Source: Acidocella sp. (GTDB lineage: Bacteria; Pseudomonadota; Alphaproteobacteria; Acetobacterales; Acetobacteraceae). From it: a stretch of 41,859 nt of DNA. Below the pieces are notes generated by a model, which was not told the DNA's origin, searched no databases, and saw nothing but the letters and a program-made list of their open reading frames with translations. The position numbers were made by a program, and so were the translations under genes. Position 1 is the stretch's first letter. The number at the start of each line of letters is the position of its first letter. This document shows, piece by piece, positions 9,268-17,118 of the stretch. Location of the stretch: the NCBI RefSeq assembly GCF_028687955.1, contig NZ_JAQTZC010000011.1:1-41859 (forward strand), read 5' to 3'.

Positions 9268-9576
9268 ATGAACACATTGACGCGCGCACAACTAACCGAG
9301 GCGGTCTATGCCGCCGTTGGCTTGTCTCGCAACGAATCAGCCGATTTACTCGAAGCGACTCTCGCGCGCATGGTGGACGCGCTCACGGAGGGAAAATCCG
9401 TTAAAATTAGCGGGTTTGGCACATTTTCTGTCCGCCAGAAAGGCCGCCGCGTGGGCCGTAACCCGAAAACCGGCGTCGAGGTTCCTATTTTACCCCGCCG
9501 TGTTCTGGTTTTCCGCCCCAGCCAGATGCTGCGGGACGCGGTAAATGCCCCGCCTCGCCCTTCGGTTGGGCTGTAA
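9268..9576 (+). CDS. ihfA: Integration host factor subunit alpha
   Basis: This 102-residue HU/IHF-fold protein would pair with IhfB to bend DNA at specific sites. It has [13 protein letters not shown], then [15 protein letters not shown] spanning the DNA-binding beta-arm with its intercalating Pro, and the C-terminal helix QMLRDAVN. The position between fabH and a merR gene is typical for alphaproteobacterial ihfA. No ribosome binding site precedes the ATG. Confidence 0.93.
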   Translation: MNTLTRAQLTEAVYAAVGLSRNESADLLEATLARMVDALTEGKSVKISGFGTFSVRQKGRRVGRNPKTGVEVPILPRRVLVFRPSQMLRDAVNAPPRPSVGL

Positions 9577-9587
9577 CGGAATAATTG

Positions 9588-10343
9588 ATGGTTCGCATGG
9601 TGGATGAAGAATACCCCGACGAGGAAGACGTATTGCCGGAGGCCCACGCCGAGTCCGGACGGGTTCGGCCACGCAAAACCGCGGATGCTTTTCGTACCAT
9701 CAGCGAGGTAGCCGACGAGCTTCATGTGCCGCAACATGTGCTGCGCTTCTGGGAGACTAAATTTCCCCAGGTGCGTCCGCTCAAGCGCGGCGGCGGGCGG
9801 CGGTACTACCGTCCCGAGGATGTGTTGCTGCTCCGCCGTGTAGCGGACCTGCTTTACACCCAGGGCTACACGATCAAGGGTGTGCAGCGCTTGCTGCGTG
9901 AAGGCGGCGGCGCTCTGCATGAGAACATCCCCCCCGCCTCGCAGGAGGAACGCCAGGCGGCCGAGGTTGAGCTTGGCGCGGCCCCAGTGCCGGTCGCGGT
10001 AAACGCGCCCACCGCACCGCAGATCACCCCGCACTTGCCGTTGCCAGGCTTCGCCGCCAAGGCTGAGCCCGATGTGGCGGATGAACCGGCCAAGGCGTTG
10101 CCCGGAGCCGCAATGGCCATCCCCGCCGATGAGGACATCTTCAGCCATGAATTTGCCGCCGAGGAACCGGCCACCGGCAACCCCGTTGGCGCTGAACCCG
10201 TTGGCGCTGAACCCGCTGGTCCCGAACAAGCGAGCATGGAACGCGCAAACTGGATACGCGCGAACAGGGAAAACGAACGCCTGCGCACCTTGCTGGCTGA
10301 GACGCTGGCAGCACTTGAAGAACTCCGGGGCATGCTGAGCTAG
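9588..10343 (+). CDS. MerR family transcriptional regulator
   Basis: This 251-residue regulator has an N-terminal winged-helix MerR domain (about residues 25-100), including [20 protein letters not shown] and [14 protein letters not shown]. The rest is a low-complexity Ala/Pro/Glu linker, containing a tandem 15-bp repeat (10185-10214, Val-Gly-Ala-Glu-Pro twice), and a C-terminal helix [16 protein letters not shown] able to form a coiled coil. There is no metal- or drug-binding Cys cluster. It is the usual downstream neighbour of ihfA; its target is unknown. The ATG at 9588 is preferred over a TTG at 9585, with a weak ACGGA upstream. Confidence 0.88.
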   Translation: MVRMVDEEYPDEEDVLPEAHAESGRVRPRKTADAFRTISEVADELHVPQHVLRFWETKFPQVRPLKRGGGRRYYRPEDVLLLRRVADLLYTQGYTIKGVQRLLREGGGALHENIPPASQEERQAAEVELGAAPVPVAVNAPTAPQITPHLPLPGFAAKAEPDVADEPAKALPGAAMAIPADEDIFSHEFAAEEPATGNPVGAEPVGAEPAGPEQASMERANWIRANRENERLRTLLAETLAALEELRGMLS

Positions 10344-10561
10344 TGGATAGATTTTAACACTTGGTACCCCGCCCGACCTTCAAAAAAGCGGCCGAGCAGT
10401 TCCTCAAGGAATATGGTGTCATCACCGAAGGTGAGGGTTCCGAAAAATGGGCCGAGAGCCTGCACGAGGCTTGTCTCTACCTGTGCCACGAGCGGCGCAA
10501 TGCGCGGTCCTTGGCGGTTAATGCCACTGTGATACCATTCAGCCGGATTTTATCCACTAGC
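10339..10561. repeat. 11-bp inverted repeats flanking a 200-bp insert
   Basis: GCTAGTGGATA (10339-10349) and its exact reverse complement TATCCACTAGC (10551-10561) bound the space between two convergent genes. Both flanking genes take their TAG stop from the repeat: merR from the left copy and the chalcone-isomerase-like gene from the right. The layout resembles terminal inverted repeats of a small non-autonomous element. No target-site duplication is visible. Confidence 0.5.
10361..10560 (+). pseudogene. Degenerate integrase N-terminal fragment
   Basis: An open stretch reads PTFKKAAEQFLKEYGVITEG followed by EGSEKWAE. This resembles the N-terminal core-binding (SAM-like) region of phage-type tyrosine recombinases (PTFxEAAxxFLxEY..ITEGxRSPKWVExH). 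Similarity ends after about 45 codons and no catalytic R-H-R-Y domain follows. It is best read as the scar of an integrated element at the 3' end of merR. The family assignment is from memory of the motif and is moderate. Confidence 0.45.
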
Positions 10562-11153
10562 CTGTCGCTGGCCCATCTCCAAGCAGTTGCCGCTTCAATT
10601 GCGGCACTGTGGTGTTTTGCCCGATAAATACCTCCAGCATCAGCCGCGCGAATCCCGGATCGTCGATCTTTCCCACCGAAACCCCGTCATAAAACGCTTC
10701 AGCGCCCCAGGGCTGAAATTCGATGCTCACATCCTCTCCGGCTTTTACCGGGCGCAACGCCGCCAAAAATTGCGCCAGCCGCGCTTGCGAGAGCACACAC
10801 GGCGCAACGCAGTTCTTCGTTAATCCCCTGCGCCAGGCGCCGCGCATCGCGCTCACACCAACACCATGCACAAAATGCATCTGCACCAGCTTGATCCCGG
10901 GTGAGGCCAAAATCGCTTCAGCATCATGGCTCGGCTGCTGCAAATATAAGCCTGCGACATAAATATGGATGCCCAGCACCGAATAGGTGCGTAGCCCGAT
11001 GCCGTTCAGTTGTAGCTGCGTTGTCCCCACGGTTTGCGTGTCCGGCAGAGTCACGCCCGCAAGCTGCGACGCCAGGGCCGGCCGCAAGCCGAAATCCAGC
11101 ATCGCCAGCACCATGAAAACAATCCCCGGCTTGCCGGACAAGCCCCGGATCAT
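10557..11153 (-). CDS. Chalcone isomerase-like family protein, probably periplasmic
   Basis: This 198-residue protein has an N-terminal hydrophobic signal (GIVFMVLAMLDFG, then ALAS) and a chalcone-isomerase-like fold core: LNGIGLRTYSVLGIHIYVAGLY at about residues 50-71 and EDVSIEFQPWGAEAFYDGVSVG. Bacterial members are exported proteins of uncertain function and usually not flavonoid enzymes. The ATG at 11153 has GGAAGG upstream and lies one base after the stop of the preceding small gene (TAGGATG), indicating coupling. It is the last gene of the ccm run. Confidence 0.82.
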   Translation of the reverse strand: MIRGLSGKPGIVFMVLAMLDFGLRPALASQLAGVTLPDTQTVGTTQLQLNGIGLRTYSVLGIHIYVAGLYLQQPSHDAEAILASPGIKLVQMHFVHGVGVSAMRGAWRRGLTKNCVAPCVLSQARLAQFLAALRPVKAGEDVSIEFQPWGAEAFYDGVSVGKIDDPGFARLMLEVFIGQNTTVPQLKRQLLGDGPATG

Positions 11154-11154
11154 C

Positions 11155-11454
11155 CTAGAAAGCCTTCCAGAAATCATAGGCGCAACTTACACTTACCGGA
11201 ATATTCGGATGTGCGTTGGCCTCCGCGGCACTCGTCGCCTCGCCGGTTGCAACCGAGCGCGCCAATCCGTTGAGCATACCATAAATTGGCCCCGTGGTTG
11301 ATCCCGTCACATTGCGCGCGGCATTGCTGGCATTGTATTTTTCCAGCGCCTGGCACTCATTTCCCGTATTTTCCGCGATCAGCGGCACCACAAAAAACAA
11401 CACGATCCCCGCCACCACGAGTGGAAGCCCAACAACACCTGCAACTGACTTCAC
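11155..11454 (-). CDS. Small hypothetical membrane-anchored protein
   Basis: I do not recognise this 99-residue protein. It has one N-terminal membrane segment (VAGVVGLPLVVAGIVLFFVV) and a polar C-terminal part with two Cys, consistent with an anchored periplasmic domain. The start is taken as GTG at 11454 because AGGAG lies exactly 8 nt upstream; an upstream in-frame TTG has no such site. It lies between the DUF1674 and chalcone-isomerase-like genes with almost no gaps, so it is probably cotranscribed with ccm. Confidence 0.7.
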   Translation of the reverse strand: MKSVAGVVGLPLVVAGIVLFFVVPLIAENTGNECQALEKYNASNAARNVTGSTTGPIYGMLNGLARSVATGEATSAAEANAHPNIPVSVSCAYDFWKAF

Positions 11455-11471
11455 GGCAATCACTCCTGTAT

Positions 11472-11627
11472 TCAAAAATCAGTGCAGCGTCCATTTTTTT
11501 CCCAGTCGCCATAGCGTGTCGGCTCGGGGCCCTTCTGTCCACCAATCTCCGGCGGCAGCTTTATCGTCTGCGGCTTTGCTGGCGCTGGCTGTAAGTTTTC
11601 TGTCTCAGACTTTTTATCTATATCCAT
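11472..11627 (-). CDS. DUF1674 protein, succinate dehydrogenase assembly factor 4-like
   Basis: This 51-residue protein ends [20 protein letters not shown] followed by RCTDF, the hallmark of DUF1674/SDHAF4. In eukaryotes SDHAF4 binds flavinylated SdhA and promotes succinate dehydrogenase assembly; the bacterial role is inferred by homology. It begins 24 nt after the ccmI stop and ends 17 nt before the next gene start, so it sits inside the cytochrome c maturation transcript. Confidence 0.88.
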   Translation of the reverse strand: MDIDKKSETENLQPAPAKPQTIKLPPEIGGQKGPEPTRYGDWEKNGRCTDF

Positions 11628-11651
11628 GTCCCCACCATAAACTTAAATCGT

Positions 11652-12278
11652 TTACTGTGAAGCTGCCTGCGCGGCCTCGCCAATCCGCTGCACATCCAGC
11701 GGCCGCCACGAAGCATTCTGCGGCGCATTCGCCAGCGACTGCTTGAAATATCCCAGTGCCTCGGGCGTAATTTCCCCCGCCTGTTCCGCCAGCGCCTCAC
11801 CCAAATACGCCTCGCCCTGGCTGGCATCCGCCGAATTGGGATCTTCCGCCGCCAGCCGCGCCCGCAACTCCGTCACGAACACCGCCAGTTTCGCCTGCGC
11901 CGCCTGTTCCTTCGCCAGCCACTGCGTATGCGGCTCGGAGGGAACACCAGGCGTGCTCCCCGGCAGATACAGCGCGAACGCCGCCACCGGCACGGCCACC
12001 ACGGTCGCGATCAGCAGCAGCTTCGCATTGCCGTTCCACACCGGCTCCACGCTGCCATCCGCGGTGAGCAGGCGGCGTTCCACCTCCAGCTTCGCCGCCG
12101 CGTATTCCGCCTCGCCAATCCGTCCATCGGCCAGATCGCGCGCCAATTCCACAAGCTGCGCCTTATGCAGCGCGAGCGCCACCTCGCGCCTTCCTTGCGT
12201 GCGGCGCGGTGAGACGAACATCACGGCCAGCGGCAGCATCAGCACCAGGGCCAGCCCCAGCATCATCAAAAATATCAT
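11652..12278 (-). CDS. ccmI: Cytochrome c maturation protein CcmI
   Basis: CcmI chaperones apocytochrome c to the CcmF/H haem-ligation complex. This 208-residue protein has an N-terminal membrane helix (residues 1-22), a leucine-rich cytoplasmic loop (QLVELARDLADGRIGEAEYA), a second membrane helix at about residues 85-106, and a periplasmic helical C-terminal region. The C-terminal TPR part is short. Its ATG overlaps the ccmH stop by 3 bases (within ATGA). Confidence 0.9.
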   Translation of the reverse strand: MIFLMMLGLALVLMLPLAVMFVSPRRTQGRREVALALHKAQLVELARDLADGRIGEAEYAAAKLEVERRLLTADGSVEPVWNGNAKLLLIATVVAVPVAAFALYLPGSTPGVPSEPHTQWLAKEQAAQAKLAVFVTELRARLAAEDPNSADASQGEAYLGEALAEQAGEITPEALGYFKQSLANAPQNASWRPLDVQRIGEAAQAASQ

Positions 12279-12718
12279 TTCAGTAGTTCATCCAACCGTC
12301 TGGTATCGGCGTCGGTGAGCGGGGCAGGGGCCTCCGCTTTTGTGCGCCTCATGAGCCAATATCCAAAAAATCCAAGTATGATACCGATAAACGGCGAGGC
12401 ATACAGCGCCCAGGTCAGCCGCATGAACGGCGGCATCAGCAGCACGAAAATTCCATAACGCTGGACCATGTAATTCATGATGCTCTTGCTGGAATCTCCG
12501 GCCACCACCTGCTGGCGGATGATTGTGCGCAGTTGCTTTGCCAAATCGGCTGAGGAACCCTCAATGCTTTCATTCTGGCACACCAGGCAGCGCAATTGGC
12601 TGCCGATATCCTCAGCCCGCGCCTCCTGCGCCGGGGTCAGCGTCACGCCATCGCGCGTCAACGTCTGGGCATAGGCCAGCGCTGGCACCAGAACGAGCAC
12701 AAAAAGTAATTTTCTCAT
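12275..12718 (-). CDS. ccmH: Cytochrome c maturation protein CcmH (CycL)
   Basis: CcmH is a membrane-anchored thiol oxidoreductase that reduces the apocytochrome CxxCH motif before haem attachment. The 147-residue protein has a cleavable signal (cleavage near AYA-Q), the family motif LRCLVCQN with Cys44 and Cys47, and a single C-terminal membrane helix at about residues 103-122. ATGA overlaps join it to ccmG upstream and ccmI downstream. Confidence 0.95.
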   Translation of the reverse strand: MRKLLFVLVLVPALAYAQTLTRDGVTLTPAQEARAEDIGSQLRCLVCQNESIEGSSADLAKQLRTIIRQQVVAGDSSKSIMNYMVQRYGIFVLLMPPFMRLTWALYASPFIGIILGFFGYWLMRRTKAEAPAPLTDADTRRLDELLK

Positions 12719-13272
12719 GCGTATTTCTGCAACAATGGCTGCAACGTGCCGCTCACCACATCATCGGTCAGCGCCCCGGCGTAACGCCACCGCACAATCC
12801 CCTGCTTATCGATGAAATACGTCTCCGGTACACCATAAACCCCCCAGTTGATGGCCGTCAGCCCCGAGGCATCCGCCGCCAGCCGTGTATAAGGGTTGCC
12901 GTTCGTGCTGATGAAATTCGCCAGATCCTGTGGATGATCCTGATAGGCGATCCCCCAAATCTCAAGTCCGGTCTTGGCAAGTTTCATCAGCATCGGCGCC
13001 TCCTGCAAGCAGGGCATGCACCAGGAGGCAAACCAGTTAACCAGCATCGGCTTGGGCGGCGCCAATAAATCGGTATTGCTGAAACCCTGCATCCCATCGG
13101 CGCCAGGTAAGTTGAAGGCAGGCGGCCGCTTGCCAATCAGCGGCGAGGGCAGGGCGTGCGGGTCGTAATCATTTTGCTGCATCCGCCTCAGGATAATATA
13201 AAACCCCTCACCACCGGCCACGGCCAGCGCGAGCGGAATTCCAAACAACAATCGTCTACGCAAAGGCGACAT
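12715..13272 (-). CDS. ccmG: Thiol:disulfide interchange protein CcmG/DsbE
   Basis: This 185-residue membrane-anchored periplasmic thioredoxin keeps the apocytochrome or CcmH thiols reduced. The active site WCMPC is at residues 84-88 (Cys85, Cys88), after an N-terminal anchor at residues 8-27. GVYGVPETYFID carries the cis-Pro loop region and the CcmG-type Glu. Its ATG shares one base with the ccmF stop (TGATG). Confidence 0.95.
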   Translation of the reverse strand: MSPLRRRLLFGIPLALAVAGGEGFYIILRRMQQNDYDPHALPSPLIGKRPPAFNLPGADGMQGFSNTDLLAPPKPMLVNWFASWCMPCLQEAPMLMKLAKTGLEIWGIAYQDHPQDLANFISTNGNPYTRLAADASGLTAINWGVYGVPETYFIDKQGIVRWRYAGALTDDVVSGTLQPLLQKYA

Positions 13273-15236
13273 CAGGCCACAGCCCCCGCTAGCTTTTTGC
13301 GCGCCGGCGCGCCCACCCGCAAGCGCCGGTCAGAGAGTGAAATCCCTCCCCCCAAGGCCATCACCAACCCGCCCAGCCATATCTCAGGCGCCAGCGGATG
13401 CCGGTTCAACCGCAGCTCCGCCCCGCCCGAGCCCGGCGGTTCAGCCGCAAACACCGCATATATATCCTGGAACCCGTTGGTCCGTATCGCGGCCGTGTTG
13501 GTAATCACCTTCTGCGCGCTGAAAAACCGCCGCGCCGGATGCAGCGTCATGAACACCTTGCCATTTTCACTCAACGAAATATCAGCCACCCGCTGCGAAA
13601 AATTCGGCCCAGGCGCATCATGAATGTCATCCAGCGTCCAGGTGTAGCCGCCAAGCTGGGTAGATTGTCCAGGCTTCAGCACAATCACCTTCTGCGTCGC
13701 CAGCGTCATCCCCGCGATTCCAAGCACCATCATGCCAAAGCCGATATGCCCGAGCGTCGCCCCCACAACCGCGCGCGGCAGCACCCACAGCCGCGCCAAG
13801 GAGCTTCCGGCTGAAACCCGGAACAACCTGATCCGCCCGGCAATATCTGTAATCGCCGCCATCACCACCCAGGCGCCGCCCGCCAGCCCCAGCGCCGCGA
13901 TCACATGCCGGTTCGCCGCCATCACCAGAAACACCAGCAACCCCACCGCCGCCGCCAGCCACAATTGTCGCAACACCGGCAACAATGCCGCCCGCTTCCA
14001 GGCCATCATCGGCCCCACGCCCATCGCCAGAATAATCGGCCCCGCCAGCGGCAGCACCGTCTCATTGAAAAACGGCGCGCCGATGGAAAGCTGAACGCCA
14101 AACAGCAAATTCACGAACGGCGGATACAACGTGCCGACAAACACCACCATCGCGATCGAGCAGATGAAGATATTGTTCAGCACCAGCGCGCTCTCGCGCG
14201 AGAGCGGCGCATAAATCCCCGTCGCCGCCAAAATCGGCGCCCTGATCGCAAACAGCAACAGCGAGCCGCCAATGGTAATCGCCAGCAGTGCCAGAATAAA
14301 CAATCCCTGGTTCGGCGCCGCCGCGAATGAATGCACCGAGTTCAGAATGCCGGATCGCACCAGAAACGTGCCTGACAAACTCAGCGAGAACGTGGCAATC
14401 GCCAGCAACACCGCCCACGCCTTCAGCGCCTCGCGCTTCTCCACCACAATCGCGCAATGCAACAGCGCGGTGCCGGTCAGCCATGGCAGCAACGCCGCGT
14501 TCTCCACCGGGTCCCAGAACCAATACCCGCCCCAGCCCAGCGTATAATAACTCCACCAGCTCCCCAGCGCGATCCCGGCGGTCAGAAAACACCAAGAGAT
14601 CAGCGCCCACGGGCGCACCCAGCGGCCCCAGGCGGCATCGATGCGCCCCTCGATCAGCGCCGCGATGGCAAACGCGAACGCCACCGAGAACCCGACATAG
14701 CCGGTATATAAAACCGGCGGATGGAACGCCAAGCCCGGGTCTTGCAAAATCGGGTTAACCCCGGCGCCATCCAGCGGCGGCGGCCACAACCGCGTGAAGG
14801 GGTCAGACACTGTCAGCGTGAACAACAAAAACCCGCCGGAAACCAGGCCCAGCACGCCCAGCACGCGCGCCCTCAGCGAGGCCGGTAGCCCGTTGCCGAA
14901 TGCCGCCACGGTCGCCCCGCAGAGCGAGAGGATGAAGCACCATAGCAGCATGGAGCCATCATGGTTCCCCCAGGTGCCGGTAATCCGGTACAGCAGCGGC
15001 ACCTGGGCGGATGAAAAATTCGCAACATTTTCCACAGTGAAATCCGAGACCACCCCGGCATAGATCAACGCGAGAAACGCCGCCCCGATCGCCAGAAACT
15101 GGCTCAGCGCCAACGCGGGCACCCCGCGCATCGCGCGCGGATCACGCAACCCCGGCGCAAAAATCCCAATTACCCCCTGGGCGAAAGCCAGGGCCACCGC
15201 CAGCGCCAGCGCGAAATGTCCAAGTTCCGGTATCAC
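13272..15236 (-). CDS. ccmF: Cytochrome c haem lyase subunit CcmF
   Basis: CcmF is the multi-spanning core of the haem ligation complex. The 654-residue protein has many membrane helices and the WWD haem-handling domain (GWGGYWFWDPVENA, about residues 228-241), with a large periplasmic segment near the C-terminus. The start is GTG at 15236: its GTGA overlaps the ccmE stop and AGGGGAG lies 6 nt upstream. A longer frame exists upstream but runs through ccmE. Confidence 0.96.
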   Translation of the reverse strand: MIPELGHFALALAVALAFAQGVIGIFAPGLRDPRAMRGVPALALSQFLAIGAAFLALIYAGVVSDFTVENVANFSSAQVPLLYRITGTWGNHDGSMLLWCFILSLCGATVAAFGNGLPASLRARVLGVLGLVSGGFLLFTLTVSDPFTRLWPPPLDGAGVNPILQDPGLAFHPPVLYTGYVGFSVAFAFAIAALIEGRIDAAWGRWVRPWALISWCFLTAGIALGSWWSYYTLGWGGYWFWDPVENAALLPWLTGTALLHCAIVVEKREALKAWAVLLAIATFSLSLSGTFLVRSGILNSVHSFAAAPNQGLFILALLAITIGGSLLLFAIRAPILAATGIYAPLSRESALVLNNIFICSIAMVVFVGTLYPPFVNLLFGVQLSIGAPFFNETVLPLAGPIILAMGVGPMMAWKRAALLPVLRQLWLAAAVGLLVFLVMAANRHVIAALGLAGGAWVVMAAITDIAGRIRLFRVSAGSSLARLWVLPRAVVGATLGHIGFGMMVLGIAGMTLATQKVIVLKPGQSTQLGGYTWTLDDIHDAPGPNFSQRVADISLSENGKVFMTLHPARRFFSAQKVITNTAAIRTNGFQDIYAVFAAEPPGSGGAELRLNRHPLAPEIWLGGLVMALGGGISLSDRRLRVGAPARKKLAGAVA

Positions 15237-15739
15237 GATCCGCTCCCCTTCACTTTCATGGTGTTCCACGTATCGGCGGCCGGGGCCGGACCGAAGGCCG
15301 GATTCCATTTGCCGGCATTCTTCAGCGACTCTTCAACATCCTTGGGCATATAGGTGGACCCATGCTTGGCCAGCACCTCATCGGCGGCAAACTGCCCGCT
15401 GGCATTCATCGCGCCGATCGCCACAATCCCCTGTCCCTCGCGGAACAAATCCGGCAGCAGCCCAGTATACACCACCGGCACGGAGGCTTGCCCGTCGGTC
15501 ACCCGGAAACTTGTCGTCGGCGTGCCGGCGTTAATCACGGTCTTCACAGTCCCTACCTGCACAATGCCGCCGAGCCTGAAGTTCATTCCCGGTGCCGGGT
15601 GTTTTGCCAACACCGCGCGCGGCGAGAGGAAAAACGTCAGCGTCGATGAGAATGCCGCCAGCGATAGCCCAACCGCCGCGCTCAAACAAAGCCCGATCGC
15701 CAACACCAGATACAGCCGCCGCTTCTTCGCGCCGCGCAT
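15233..15739 (-). CDS. ccmE: Cytochrome c maturation haem chaperone CcmE
   Basis: CcmE binds haem covalently in the periplasm and carries it from CcmC to CcmF. The 168-residue protein has an N-terminal membrane anchor (about residues 8-30), an OB-fold domain and the haem-binding HxxxY motif: His126 and Tyr130 in LAKHGSTYMP. Its ATG overlaps the ccmD stop by one base. Confidence 0.96.
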   Translation of the reverse strand: MRGAKKRRLYLVLAIGLCLSAAVGLSLAAFSSTLTFFLSPRAVLAKHPAPGMNFRLGGIVQVGTVKTVINAGTPTTSFRVTDGQASVPVVYTGLLPDLFREGQGIVAIGAMNASGQFAADEVLAKHGSTYMPKDVEESLKNAGKWNPAFGPAPAADTWNTMKVKGSGS

Positions 15740-15867
15740 CAGCGTGTCTCCACCGCGCGCAGGCGCCGCACGGCGCGGCGGTAGCGCGCAAAGGTCAGCC
15801 AGCCCACGCCGAGCAAAAACGCCACGGTCACACCATAACTGCCGTTGATAAATACCGCGAATTTCAT
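15739..15867 (-). CDS. ccmD: Haem exporter protein CcmD
   Basis: This 42-residue single-pass protein (helix GVTVAFLLGVGWLTFA) is followed by an Arg-rich cytoplasmic tail (RYRRAVRRLRAVETR). CcmD is the small subunit that releases holo-CcmE from the CcmABC complex. It was recognised by position between ccmC and ccmE, size and topology. It overlaps ccmC by ATGA and ccmE by TGATG. Confidence 0.92.
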   Translation of the reverse strand: MKFAVFINGSYGVTVAFLLGVGWLTFARYRRAVRRLRAVETR

Positions 15868-16640
15868 GATTCGCGCTCCGCGGCTGCCACCAGGAGCGTT
15901 CGTGTCCGCCGTTCCATGATCGCGGCGCACATCCGCGCACACACCAGCGTCAAAAAGCTCAAATAAAATCCAAGCGTCGAGATCAGCAACGGATACAGCA
16001 TGGTGATATAAATTTTAGAACCGCCGGTAAACGAGATCGTATTGCCCTGGTGCAGCGTATTCCACCACTGCACGGAGAACACGATGATCGGCAGGTTGAT
16101 CGCCCCGACCATCGCCAGAATCGCCGCCGCCCTGTGCCCATGCGCCGGGTTATCAAACGCCCGTATCAGCGCGATATGCCCCAGATACAAAAAGAACAGC
16201 ACCAGCACCGAGGTCAGCCGCGCATCCCAGACCCAGTAAGCCCCCCACATCGGCTTACCCCACAGCGCGCCGGAGACCAGGCAGACAAACGTAAACCCAG
16301 CCCCCACTGGGCCGACCTCCTCCGCCGCCAAATTCGCCAGCGGATGCCGCCATACAATGGAGAAGAACGAAACCCCCGCCAGCATCGCATAGCCGGACAT
16401 CGCAACCCACGCCGCCGGCACATGCACATACATGATCCGCGCCGCATCCCCCTGCTGCCAGTCCGCCGGGGCAAAAGCGTAGCCCCACACAATGCCAGCC
16501 ACCGTTAGCGCGATGGAAATGGCCGCCGCCCAGGGTAGGGCTGGGCGCGCAAACCTTAAAAACCGCCCGGGATTGGCGAAGTAATGCAACCAGGCCCCGG
16601 TCTTGCTCATGCGCGCGGCCATCATCACGTTTTCATTCAT
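15864..16640 (-). CDS. ccmC: Haem transport protein CcmC
   Basis: CcmC loads haem onto CcmE. The 258-residue protein has six predicted membrane helices and the WWD domain WGKPMWGAYWVWDARLTS at about residues 127-144, with flanking periplasmic His residues in YVHVP (His73) and NTLHQG. It begins the ccmCDEFGHI run; ccmA and ccmB, its usual ABC-transporter partners, are not in this window. The ATG has no Shine-Dalgarno site, and TATTAG ends 6 nt before it. Confidence 0.96.
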   Translation of the reverse strand: MNENVMMAARMSKTGAWLHYFANPGRFLRFARPALPWAAAISIALTVAGIVWGYAFAPADWQQGDAARIMYVHVPAAWVAMSGYAMLAGVSFFSIVWRHPLANLAAEEVGPVGAGFTFVCLVSGALWGKPMWGAYWVWDARLTSVLVLFFLYLGHIALIRAFDNPAHGHRAAAILAMVGAINLPIIVFSVQWWNTLHQGNTISFTGGSKIYITMLYPLLISTLGFYLSFLTLVCARMCAAIMERRTRTLLVAAAERES

Positions 16641-16646
16641 GCGCGA

Positions 16647-16675
16647 CTAATAGGCCAGTGAAGCCAGGATTTGAA
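16647..16675 (-). promoter_or_regulatory. ccmC promoter, probably leaderless
   Basis: On the minus strand TTCAAA (16675-16670), 17 nt and TATTAG (16652-16647) precede the ccmC ATG by 6 nt, with no Shine-Dalgarno site in between. The -35 box overlaps that of the divergent EVE-gene promoter on the other strand. Confidence 0.45.
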
Positions 16676-16698
16676 GCATCAGGAAATCCGATTACAGT
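16671..16698 (+). promoter_or_regulatory. Promoter of EVE-domain gene, probably leaderless
   Basis: TTGAAG (16671-16676), a 16-nt spacer and TACAGT (16693-16698) lie 6 nt before the ATG at 16705. There is no Shine-Dalgarno site. The box shares bases with the -35 of the ccmC promoter, so the two divergent promoters probably compete. Confidence 0.45.
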
Positions 16699-16704
16699 AA
16701 TGTC

Positions 16705-17118
16705 ATGACAAACTATTGGCTGGTAAAATCCGAACCCGATTCCTTCTCCTGGGATCAACAGGTGCAAAACCGCGTGGAACCCTGGACCGGCGTGCGCAAC
16801 CACAGCGCCAAGCTCAACCTCATGGCCATGCGCAAGGGCGATCTTGCCTTTTTCTACCATTCCAACATCGGCAAGGAGATCGTAGGAATCGTGCAGGTTG
16901 CCGCCGAGGCCTACCCGGACCCCACAGCCACAAGCGGCGCCTGGGTCTGTGTTGATATGCAGGCCCTCAAAGCACTTCCCCGCCCCATCTCCCTTGCAAC
17001 CATCAAATCAGACCCCAGATTCAAAGACCTTGCCCTGGTCCGTCTCTCCCGGCTTTCCGTCGCCCCGGTGAGCGCGCAACACTGGGCGGAGTTGTGCGAA
17101 TTAGGGGGGGTGAAATGA
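16705..17118 (+). CDS. EVE domain-containing protein
   Basis: This 137-residue single EVE domain (PUA-like fold) starts NYWLVKSEPDSFSWDQ and contains GVRNHSAKLNLMAMRKGD and FYHSNIGKEIVGIVQV, close to the family consensus. EVE domains bind modified bases in DNA or RNA in characterised proteins, but stand-alone bacterial members are mostly untested. It overlaps msrA by ATGA, so the two are cotranscribed. Confidence 0.92.
   Translation: MTNYWLVKSEPDSFSWDQQVQNRVEPWTGVRNHSAKLNLMAMRKGDLAFFYHSNIGKEIVGIVQVAAEAYPDPTATSGAWVCVDMQALKALPRPISLATIKSDPRFKDLALVRLSRLSVAPVSAQHWAELCELGGVK

Noticed and set aside
10344..10560. tRNA-Pro gene downstream of merR, as in rhizobia
   Set aside because: I looked for a cloverleaf and a GGTTCGAATCC-type T-arm and found none; the space holds the integrase-like fragment.
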